A stretch of DNA of 64,000 nucleotides, taken from assembly GCF_000296695.1 (NCBI RefSeq), contig NZ_BAFK01000013.1, forward strand, positions 1 through 64,000, written 5' to 3'. A program made the position numbers and the translations under genes. Source of the DNA: Rheinheimera nanhaiensis E407-8 (GTDB lineage Bacteria; Pseudomonadota; Gammaproteobacteria; Enterobacterales; Alteromonadaceae). The first letter of the stretch is position 1. Every line of letters begins with the position of its first letter. The notes beneath the pieces were generated by a model. The model had not been told where the DNA came from, did no database searches, and saw only the letters and a list, made by a program, of their open reading frames with translations. Below, piece by piece: positions 17,466 to 25,059 of the stretch.

Positions 17466-17860
17466 TCGCTAAGCAGCACCAGACGCTCAGCAAAACTGCC
17501 CAAATACTCCTCCTTTGCCGTGAGTAACACCGGGACCAAAAACAACTGCCCCTGCTCTACCCAATAAATAGCATTTTGCTCAAACTGCTGTGCCAGAGCC
17601 ACTGCCTGTGGTTTATCACACAACACTATCCAGCTTTTTTCCTGAAAACTCCTGTCAGGTGCGCTCCCTATCACTGAGCGATAAGGTAAACGCTGCTTGT
17701 TCAGGCAGGCTTGAAATTCGTTATCGCGGCGCAGGTTAAGGTAAGGATGCTCAGTGTGCCCGGCAGGATTCTGCGCACTGATAATGGCAAAATCGACATC
17801 ACAATTAAGTGCCTGATGGCACAGGAAGATACTCGTTTTATAACTTTCCCACAGGTTCAT
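17462..17860 (-). CDS. DUF3293 family protein
   Basis: About 132 residues, cytosolic, with the DUF3293 pattern 'DFAIISAQNPAG' near the N-terminus and a small alpha/beta fold after it. The function is unknown. The start at 17860 (MNLWESYKTS) is preferred over a start seven codons upstream because family members begin here. The 3' end overlaps the secreted-protein gene by four bases on the other strand. Confidence 0.78.
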   Translation of the reverse strand: MNLWESYKTSIFLCHQALNCDVDFAIISAQNPAGHTEHPYLNLRRDNEFQACLNKQRLPYRSVIGSAPDRSFQEKSWIVLCDKPQAVALAQQFEQNAIYWVEQGQLFLVPVLLTAKEEYLGSFAERLVLLSD

Positions 17861-18002
17861 AACCAAACCCAAAAGTAACAAGTGCCTCTACTATAAACGG
17901 CTTTGCTAAATTTGCCAGTGCGGTTTGCTAAATTGCGCTAATGTGCATAACATCAATGCAGACGTACACTGCTAAATCCTGCATCGGCATAGAGATAACT
18001 GA

Positions 18003-19625
18003 ATGATTGCCATAGATAAAACAACATCGATTAAGAGTGCATTAATTTGGGTAATCATGCTTATTTGCAGTCTGACACTGTGCCTGGCAATGGTGGTATC
18101 GGCCACGCAAGATGTGAAGCTACAGCGAAAAAAGCTCGTTGCACAGCTCGAAGGCTATGTCAGCATTATCGCTTTTAACGCCAAAAGTAGTATTTTGCAG
18201 GACGATGCCGACATCGAAGACAACCGGCTTAACTCTTTTAATGCCGTTGATATGCTGCATAACATTCATATCTACAAGAAGCTGACGCCCGGCGATGAAC
18301 TCAGCTTTTTTGCCAGCTATAACCGCGATGGTGTTGGCCCCTACCCGGTGCAATTTGAACGGGTGCAGCAGCTGCTAAAGCCTTATATCAGCGCCAATTA
18401 TATTGAACTGACCAAAGCCATTACCCACGACAAAGAGGTTCTGGGTTATGTCTATCTGAGGGCCAGTCAGGAAGAACTCAGTGCGTATATTCAAACCCGT
18501 ATTTTGCTGGATATTATTATCGCGCTGGTCGCACTTGGCAGTGCGTTTTTTATAAGTGTCCGCTTGCAGCAGCGTTTTACCAGCCCGATCGACACCCTGC
18601 TTAATGTCGTGCAAAAAGTGGCCAAGGAGAAAAACTATCAGGTCCGTGCGCCGATAGCGCCAATAAAAGAATACAACATGCTAAGCCGTGCCTTTAATAC
18701 CATGCTGGATCGCATCGAACAGCAAATTAGTAAACTACAGCAGGCCGAGCAGGAAAACCGCCAGCTAACGCTAAGTCTGGAGCAAAAAATTGAGCAGCGC
18801 ACCGAAGCGTTAAAAGCCTCGAATCAGGAGCTGTTAAACACCCTGTCGACACTGCATCAATACCAAAACCAAATTGTTGAAACCGAAAAAATGGCCAGCC
18901 TGGGCCAGATGGTCGCAGGTGTGGCTCATGAGGTTAATACGCCGATTGGCTTGGGTGTTACCGCTTCAACCTTACTGCAGGATAAGCTGGCTGATATTCA
19001 AAAAGCCTTTGATGAAAAAAAACTCACCTCGTCACAACTGGCGAAATTTTTGTCAGAAAGCAAAGAAAACCTGGGCATTATCTATCGCAATATGGAACGG
19101 GCCGCCAGCCTGATCTCCAGTTTTAAACGGGTGGCAGTAGATCAGTCTAACGAGAATCGCCGTCAATTTAATATGCTGCAGCTTATCAATGAGGTGCTGT
19201 TATCACTTAGACCGAATTTAAAGAAAACTCAACATCAGGTGCTCATTAACTGTCCGGCAGAACTGGAGCTGGACAGTAAACCCGGCCCGATTAACCAAAT
19301 CCTGATTAATCTAATCATGAACAGCCTGATCCATGCCTTTGAACATATCGAGCAAGGTGAAATTACGATTGACGTTAGCGTTAGCGATAACCACTGCCAG
19401 CTGGTGTACCGGGATAACGGCGCCGGCGTACCAGAAACGATTAAAAAGCGTATCTTCGACCCCTTTGTTACCACCAAAAGAGGTGAAGGCGGCAGTGGTC
19501 TGGGTTTACATCTGGTCTATAACCTGGTGACTCAGGCTTTAAATGGCAAAATAGTCCTCGATAGCACGCTGGGCCAGGGCGTGCGTTTTCAGATCGATTT
19601 TCCGGTTATCGTGATTAAAAATTAA
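18003..19625 (+). CDS. membrane sensor histidine kinase (CHASE8-like / HAMP)
   Basis: 540 residues: transmembrane helix at about 13-34, a periplasmic sensor of about 130 residues resembling CHASE8, a second helix ('ILLDIIIALVALGSAFFIS'), HAMP, a coiled coil rich in Gln and Glu, then HisKA with His309 in 'AGVAHEVNTPIG' and an HATPase domain ('LIMNSLIHAFEH', 'DNGAGVP', 'GGSGLGLHLVYNL'). The HEVNTP variant is typical of a large kinase subgroup. There is no response regulator in the same transcription unit. arcA follows 200 bases later with its own promoter, so this looks like an orphan kinase, although cross-talk cannot be excluded. The signal is unknown. Confidence 0.88.
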   Translation: MIAIDKTTSIKSALIWVIMLICSLTLCLAMVVSATQDVKLQRKKLVAQLEGYVSIIAFNAKSSILQDDADIEDNRLNSFNAVDMLHNIHIYKKLTPGDELSFFASYNRDGVGPYPVQFERVQQLLKPYISANYIELTKAITHDKEVLGYVYLRASQEELSAYIQTRILLDIIIALVALGSAFFISVRLQQRFTSPIDTLLNVVQKVAKEKNYQVRAPIAPIKEYNMLSRAFNTMLDRIEQQISKLQQAEQENRQLTLSLEQKIEQRTEALKASNQELLNTLSTLHQYQNQIVETEKMASLGQMVAGVAHEVNTPIGLGVTASTLLQDKLADIQKAFDEKKLTSSQLAKFLSESKENLGIIYRNMERAASLISSFKRVAVDQSNENRRQFNMLQLINEVLLSLRPNLKKTQHQVLINCPAELELDSKPGPINQILINLIMNSLIHAFEHIEQGEITIDVSVSDNHCQLVYRDNGAGVPETIKKRIFDPFVTTKRGEGGSGLGLHLVYNLVTQALNGKIVLDSTLGQGVRFQIDFPVIVIKN

Positions 19626-19697
19626 TTCAATTTAATCAATAGCATAGACGGATATTGCCGACTGAGAGAGCAGATTCAAATATTAGTAAAGACTAAT

Positions 19698-19740
19698 TGT
19701 TAACAAAAAACTTGTTAACATTTGGGCGGATGGTTATAAT
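19698..19740 (+). promoter_or_regulatory. arcA promoter with TGTTAA direct repeats
   Basis: TTGTTA (19712-19717) and TATAAT (19735-19740) are exactly 17 bases apart, about 85 bases before arcA. TGTTAA occurs at 19698 and again at 19713, the second overlapping the -35. TGTTAA is the core of the ArcA recognition half-site, so autoregulation is possible; this is inference. Confidence 0.6.
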
Positions 19741-19824
19741 TGCGTATTATTTGACAATTGCATGTCATCTATAAAACGTTAAAATCTCACAACATTAACA
19801 AAATTCACATAAGGTTTAACTCCA

Positions 19825-20532
19825 ATGCAAACACCTGTGATTCTGATCGTTGAAGACGAAGAAGTAACCCGCCTTAATCTGGTCAGCCTGTTTCAGGGCG
19901 AAGGCTATGATGTAATTGAAGCGGTAAATGGCGAGGAAATGAATCAGAAGCTGACCGAGAATAAAGTTAGCCTGGTTGTCATGGATATTAATCTGCCGGG
20001 TAAAAACGGCCTGATTTTGGCGAGGGAGTTACGTCAGAAAGAGAATATCGGTTTAATCTTTTTAACCGGCCGCGACAGTGAAGTAGACCGTATTTTAGGT
20101 CTGGAAATTGGTGCTGACGATTACCTAACCAAACCGTTTAACCCGCGTGAACTGACAATCCGTGCCCGTAACCTGTTAAACCGCACTGTAGCGCAACCTG
20201 TGGTTGAAGAGCACAAAAGTGTTGTGAAGTTTAATGGCTGGACACTGGATGAAAACAGCCGCAATTTAACCTCACCAAAAGGTGTGGCGCGTCGTCTGCC
20301 AAAAGGCGAATACCGCGCTTTGCGGTTAATGTTAGATACACCCGGTAAAATTTTTACCCGCGAGCAGTTGATCCGTCATATGACCGGCCGTGATTTACGC
20401 CCGAATGACCGCACTGTAGATGTGACTATTCGCCGCATCCGTAAACACTTTGAATCGGATATCGACAGCCCGGAGTTAATCAGCACTATTCACGGTGAAG
20501 GTTACCGTTTTGTCGGCAAGCTGGAAAAGTAA
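19825..20532 (+). CDS. arcA: response regulator ArcA
   Basis: A 235-residue OmpR-type regulator closely matching ArcA (E. coli 238). The receiver has '[13 protein letters not shown]', phosphoacceptor Asp54 ('[12 protein letters not shown]'), and the Lys in '[12 protein letters not shown]'. The winged helix includes '[13 protein letters not shown]' and '[11 protein letters not shown]'. It controls respiration and central metabolism in response to redox state. Its partner arcB is directly downstream on the opposite strand, only three bases away, whereas the two genes are unlinked in E. coli. Confidence 0.95.
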   Translation: MQTPVILIVEDEEVTRLNLVSLFQGEGYDVIEAVNGEEMNQKLTENKVSLVVMDINLPGKNGLILARELRQKENIGLIFLTGRDSEVDRILGLEIGADDYLTKPFNPRELTIRARNLLNRTVAQPVVEEHKSVVKFNGWTLDENSRNLTSPKGVARRLPKGEYRALRLMLDTPGKIFTREQLIRHMTGRDLRPNDRTVDVTIRRIRKHFESDIDSPELISTIHGEGYRFVGKLEK

Positions 20533-20535
20533 GTT

Positions 20536-22824
20536 TTACGCTTGATCAATAAACTCAGACAGAGCAGCCAGGTGCTGCTCTGTTTTTAAGTGAAAGTCGA
20601 CCAGTTGCCGCTCTAACCCCTGCCAGTTTACCGGCTCTTGCTCAAACCGCTTAGCCTGCTGCTGCACCCATAGCAAGCCTACCGATGCCGCTGCGCCTTT
20701 AAGTTTATGCGCCGCCTCCTGAAACTCCTTTGCCTGTTTCTGTAGCGCTGTTTCCATCATCCGATTGATATAACCTGGCAATAACTGAGCAAATAATTGT
20801 GCACTGCGCTTCATTGCATCTTTACCAAGCGACTGCAGATAATCATTCAGGGTGGCACTATCTAACACCTCGGTGTCACTCTGGTTGCTGCTGGGCATCT
20901 GGTGTTGCACTTTTACCGCACTGGGTGAGAACAACTGCGCCAGCAGTTGGTCAAGCCTAGTAGTGTTAATGGGTTTAGCCAGAGCGCCCTCTATCTGTAT
21001 GCCCTCTAATTGCTGCTCCGCTTTACGCACATTAGCGCTAAGTACCACTATAGGTAAGGTTGCCAGGTGCGGCTCCTGACGGATATACTGCGCAATTTGC
21101 TCGCCGCCCATATCGGGTAGCTGCATATCCAGCAGCACTAAATCAATATCATCTTCGGTTTCCAGCAGCGCTATTGCATCTTCACCGGTTTCTGCCAGCA
21201 CGACGGTATGGCCACGCTGTTCCAGCAAGCCGGTGGCGATTTCAGCGTTCAGCGGCACATCTTCTACCAGCAAAATGGTCAATTCCGGACAACTAATCGC
21301 GGGCTGCAGCTCTTGCTGTGCTGCTGCTGTTGGCAGCACCACATTAAAACGGCTGCCCTCGCCACTAATGCTGTTTACGCTAATTTGGCCCTGCATAGCC
21401 TCAACCAGGGCACGTGACACCGACAAGCCAATGCCCGAGCCCATAATGCTTAAGCGGCGCCCGTCGTTAGACTTGTAATACATATCAAAAATGCGCTCTT
21501 GCTCTTGCGCCGCTATACCTATACCGGTATCACTGACTTCAAAGCTAAGCTGATCGCACTGCGCACTTAGCTGACAGCTTAAACTGACGCTGCCCCTGCT
21601 GGTGAACTTAACGGCGTTATTTAGCAGGTTCCACAACACCTGGCGCAAACGGGTTGGGTCAAGCCGCAGATAGACATCATCTGAAGCATCTACCTGCAAG
21701 TTAAATTGCAGGCCCTTTTGCTGACACAACAGCTCGGCAAAGTTAGCAATGTCATTAATAAAGGGTTTAAAGGCGACGCTTTGATAAACAATATCCAGAT
21801 CCTGCCGATCGATTTTATCCAGATCGATAATGTCATTAAAAATATTACCCAGGGTTTCTGCACTGCTAAAAATAGTATTCGCCCAACTGTGCTGCTGCTT
21901 GGTGAGCTTGCTTTCCAGCAAGCGCCGGCTTAACCCCACTATACCGTTTAGCGGTGTGCGTAGCTCATGGCTTAACGTTGCAATAAACTTGCCTTTGTCC
22001 TGATAGGCTTTTTCCAACGCCTGCTCGGCCAGCTTACGCGAAGTAATATCACGACCAAAGCCAAGCAAACCAATGTAACGGCCGTGGCGATCGTAAAATG
22101 GTACCTTGCGCATCTCAAACCACAATACCTGGCCATCCTCTTTAACAAACTCGACATCCAGTGTCAGCTCAGAGGGCTGCATGTGCAGCTCATGCTCGGT
22201 CAGGATAGCGGCCTGTGCACTATCATCAGTGTAAATATCGGCAGGCAAACGGCCAATCAGCTCACTGGCAGGCTTGCCCATAATCGCTTCAAACATTTTA
22301 TTGCAACTGGCAAAGCGGCCAGTTTCATCACGGTAGTAAAACAAGTCGGGGGAGCTGTCGACAATAGATCGGATCAGTAAGCTTTGCTCTTCTAACTCTA
22401 TCTGGGCTTTTTTACGCTCGGCAATTTCCTTACGCAGCTCATCTACAGCACGACGCTTGGCCTGAAAGGCTTTTTTTCGCTCTTCAATTTCAAAGTTAAG
22501 CTGGCGGATATTGTCTTGCATCCCTTCATTTAGCAAACGCTCCTGGTGCGCAGAGTCTTCTAAGTAAGACAAGGCTGCATCCAGATGCAGTACTAAATAA
22601 AACACAATGGCAATAACGGCAGGGCCAAGTAGCAGGGTAATACCCAGTACCGCTTGTACCTGTGGCCAGGCAATACTGTTGTATAGCACCAGATTTAGCG
22701 CAACGCAGGCAAGACCGCTCAGCAGCAATAACAAAAGCTGGCACAACAGTGCCAGCTTTAGCTTGCCCCAGGTGCGAATGCCGTTAGCAAAGCTCCTGAC
22801 CTGGGGGTGAACCGGACCTTGCAT
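20536..22824 (-). CDS. arcB: hybrid sensor kinase ArcB
   Basis: About 762 residues with the full ArcB layout: two transmembrane helices near the N-terminus with a very short periplasmic turn, a coiled linker, PAS ('SPDLFYYRDETGRFASCN', 'MRKVPFYDRHGRYIGLLGF'), HisKA with His286 ('LSHELRTPLNGIVGLS'), HATPase ('NAVKFTSRGSV'), receiver Asp566 ('LLDMQLPDMGG') and a C-terminal Hpt with His706 ('AAHKLKGAAASVG'). The start at 22824 is preferred because upstream residues are unlike ArcB. Cys180 of the E. coli PAS has a counterpart ('ASCN'), but the Cys241 position is Trp. It lies 25 bases after the cyanophycinase gene on the same strand. Confidence 0.93.
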   Translation of the reverse strand: MQGPVHPQVRSFANGIRTWGKLKLALLCQLLLLLLSGLACVALNLVLYNSIAWPQVQAVLGITLLLGPAVIAIVFYLVLHLDAALSYLEDSAHQERLLNEGMQDNIRQLNFEIEERKKAFQAKRRAVDELRKEIAERKKAQIELEEQSLLIRSIVDSSPDLFYYRDETGRFASCNKMFEAIMGKPASELIGRLPADIYTDDSAQAAILTEHELHMQPSELTLDVEFVKEDGQVLWFEMRKVPFYDRHGRYIGLLGFGRDITSRKLAEQALEKAYQDKGKFIATLSHELRTPLNGIVGLSRRLLESKLTKQQHSWANTIFSSAETLGNIFNDIIDLDKIDRQDLDIVYQSVAFKPFINDIANFAELLCQQKGLQFNLQVDASDDVYLRLDPTRLRQVLWNLLNNAVKFTSRGSVSLSCQLSAQCDQLSFEVSDTGIGIAAQEQERIFDMYYKSNDGRRLSIMGSGIGLSVSRALVEAMQGQISVNSISGEGSRFNVVLPTAAAQQELQPAISCPELTILLVEDVPLNAEIATGLLEQRGHTVVLAETGEDAIALLETEDDIDLVLLDMQLPDMGGEQIAQYIRQEPHLATLPIVVLSANVRKAEQQLEGIQIEGALAKPINTTRLDQLLAQLFSPSAVKVQHQMPSSNQSDTEVLDSATLNDYLQSLGKDAMKRSAQLFAQLLPGYINRMMETALQKQAKEFQEAAHKLKGAAASVGLLWVQQQAKRFEQEPVNWQGLERQLVDFHLKTEQHLAALSEFIDQA

Positions 22825-22849
22825 CAGGTTGACACCTCGCAGAGTGCTG

Positions 22850-24694
22850 TTAGTTTGCCGGGGCCATATCCAGCAAAACGTTGCGGTATGAACAATACTG
22901 CACTTCAGTACCAGCCTGACGGTACAGGCCCTGACGCGCATAAGTGGTCATATCTTTGCTCAGGGTAAGTTGATGCCCTTGCCCCACCCGCACCGCGCGC
23001 CCCTGCGCCTGTCGGCTTTGTGTCAGGCAAAGCAGCTGTGCCAGCTGGCGATAATTATCACGTTCGAACAACTCGCCAGAGCTTAATAGCGGCGACTGGT
23101 TATTATTAGGTGCAAACTTCCAGTCGGCAAAGCGGGTACGCATTACACCGTCTTTAATTTCCAGCATGTCATCACGGGTTAAATAATGCGTACTGACTTT
23201 TTCAATCTGGCTGGCACTGCCCTCACCGCTGCTTTGCGCTTGTTGTATATCAGCAACAAAGACACCGGCTTCACCCAGTACCGCCATTTTGACTTCAGGA
23301 GCATTTTCGGCCCGGTCAAAACCGACTAATAAGGCCGTATTTTCGTCAATACCAAAACCAAAACGGGTTTGCGTATCATGTTGCAACCGGACTAACCGCG
23401 CCTGGCGGCCGCGTTCAGAGAAATGCGTATCCAGTACACCCCAGTTGAACAAGCCAAGGCCACCCGCACCGCTGTAGGTTAGATGGTTTTCGCCCAGGCC
23501 GTTAGCACAGCTCTGGTCTTTATCACAGCCACTTTGTGGTGCGGGCAAATCAAAAGCACCAAATTGCATAGCGCTGTAGCTGTCACCATTTGTAATCATC
23601 GGCGTCTTGCGTCCCTGATAGCTCCCACCTGCCATCACAGCACTACCGGCACTGGTGCCGGCTACAATGATCTGGCCGGCTGCCAGCATCGACTCCAGCT
23701 GCTTCAGCTCCGCCGTTGCCGTGCCATCGTCCTGACGAAATGCTTGTAATGTCAGGCTTTGGTCTCCACCATTAATGAAAACCGCGTCCGAACGACGAAT
23801 AAGCTCTACCGCAGCTGTTGTACCCTGTTGGCAAAACCGTTCAAACTGCTGCATTAAATCTGGGTATACCCGCGCTCGCTGATAAGTACCATGATAAGCC
23901 GCCAGGTATTGTGGCAACTGCTCACATGATGGCGAATTATTGGCTTTGTTTTGCTGCGCTGCCTGATAGGCTGCATTGATCGGTAACCAGGTTACCTCGG
24001 CGCCTGCTTCGCTAAACAGATTGGTGTACATATCCACCGCAGCGAAGGGGTCGCGCCCTGAAGCAGTGACTACCAGCAGTCGCGGCTTACGCTGCGGGCC
24101 ACTAACCTGCTGCGCTAAATCGACAATTTTACGCACAATCTCTACGGTAAAGGCATCGCTGGTTTGTGCCAAATTAGCAAATTCTCGTTGCCGCGTAGTC
24201 GCGCGGCGGCTGCCAGTGTTTGCACTTGCCATAATTTGCAGCTGGTCGAGCACAAAATTACGCTCACGATCGGTCAAAGCGGCATAATTAGTCCGGCCCG
24301 ACACCCAAATACCGTCTATTTCTATCTCGGCGCCACGCCACTGCCGCAGCAACTCGCGTTCTGTCGTAGGTTCACCGGCCTGGCGGCTGCGGATAAACTC
24401 AAGCAGCGCAAGCGTTTGTTGCTGCTCAATCACCCGCTCTTCGCCCCAGAAACTGCTATCAGCAATATTGGCCAGGTGCTGCTCCGACAACAAATACTGC
24501 TCGCCAGACTTCGCAGCCGCAGTGAAGGTATCAGCCGCAGAGCAATAGCGATTGCTCACCGAAGAGCATATTTGCATACCACCGCCCACCAATACCATAG
24601 AGTATTCGGGCAGCTTTCTTTCGCCGTGAACATTGGCAGCCGAGGCTGAACTGGCCAGTAGAGCCGCAGAAAGGTAAAAACTTAGTGATCTCAT
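22850..24694 (-). CDS. secreted cyanophycinase (peptidase family S51)
   Basis: 614 residues with a signal peptide ('MRSLSFYLSAALLASSASA'). It is much longer than intracellular CphB (about 270-300), as are extracellular cyanophycinases. S51 hallmarks: 'LLVVTASGRDPF', 'AVFINGGDQSLTLQ', nucleophile Ser348 in 'AGTSAGSAVMAGG', 'WGVLDTHFSERGRQARL' and 'FGIDENTALLVG'. It cleaves cyanophycin (multi-L-arginyl-poly-L-aspartate) to beta-Asp-Arg dipeptides. The start at 24694 follows AAGAG and gives a proper signal peptide; an upstream extension of 25 codons does not. It is divergent from the receptor-permease-dipeptidase genes that would use the product. arcB follows 25 bases later. Confidence 0.88.
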   Translation of the reverse strand: MRSLSFYLSAALLASSASAANVHGERKLPEYSMVLVGGGMQICSSVSNRYCSAADTFTAAAKSGEQYLLSEQHLANIADSSFWGEERVIEQQQTLALLEFIRSRQAGEPTTERELLRQWRGAEIEIDGIWVSGRTNYAALTDRERNFVLDQLQIMASANTGSRRATTRQREFANLAQTSDAFTVEIVRKIVDLAQQVSGPQRKPRLLVVTASGRDPFAAVDMYTNLFSEAGAEVTWLPINAAYQAAQQNKANNSPSCEQLPQYLAAYHGTYQRARVYPDLMQQFERFCQQGTTAAVELIRRSDAVFINGGDQSLTLQAFRQDDGTATAELKQLESMLAAGQIIVAGTSAGSAVMAGGSYQGRKTPMITNGDSYSAMQFGAFDLPAPQSGCDKDQSCANGLGENHLTYSGAGGLGLFNWGVLDTHFSERGRQARLVRLQHDTQTRFGFGIDENTALLVGFDRAENAPEVKMAVLGEAGVFVADIQQAQSSGEGSASQIEKVSTHYLTRDDMLEIKDGVMRTRFADWKFAPNNNQSPLLSSGELFERDNYRQLAQLLCLTQSRQAQGRAVRVGQGHQLTLSKDMTTYARQGLYRQAGTEVQYCSYRNVLLDMAPAN

Positions 24695-25059
24695 TATTCT
24701 CTTTCTTATCGTAAGCGCAGATAGTTGCCTGGGCCTGCTGCCCGGCGCGGAATAAAATTTAATTGGCATAGATTATCCTGTATTGACTTCTTTGCCAATT
24801 AGCAGTACTTCTAATAGTGCTGTTAAATTCATTTAACGTTCATTTTCCGGTAACGATATGCTGAAAAAAGCCTTCGCGCTAAGTTCGTATCATTACTCGT
24901 CTTACTACCTGTCGGAGTGGTTTAACGAGTAGACACATGTCAGGCACTAAATCGTGTCTGGCAGGGCTATTCCTGCAAACCAATAACTCAAATTAATAAT
25001 GATAAGTCAGGCCTGGCATATGTTGCCGTGCGCCTGGCCAAGTAAAGACAGGTATTTTT
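24695..25059. other. divergent control region of the cyanophycin locus
   Basis: 365 bases without a gene between cyanophycinase and its TonB receptor, so it should hold both promoters. It contains two widely spaced inverted repeats (24760-24801 and 24894-24931), each with a 24-base spacer. On the minus strand TTGGCA and GATAAT are 15 bases apart inside the first repeat. No clear sigma70 promoter is visible for the receptor. Confidence 0.5.
24760..24801. promoter_or_regulatory. candidate operator, TAATTGGCA inverted repeat
   Basis: A perfect nine-base inverted repeat: TAATTGGCA at 24760-24768 and TGCCAATTA at 24793-24801. The half-site centres are 33 bases apart, about three helical turns. 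It lies 65-110 bases upstream of the cyanophycinase start and encloses its likely -10. Inference: binding site of a dimeric or tetrameric regulator of the locus; no regulator gene is next to it. Confidence 0.45.

Noticed and set aside
18003-20532. The kinase gene and arcA as a cognate two-component operon
   Set aside because: arcA has its own well-spaced promoter in a 200-base gap and its true partner ArcB is adjacent.
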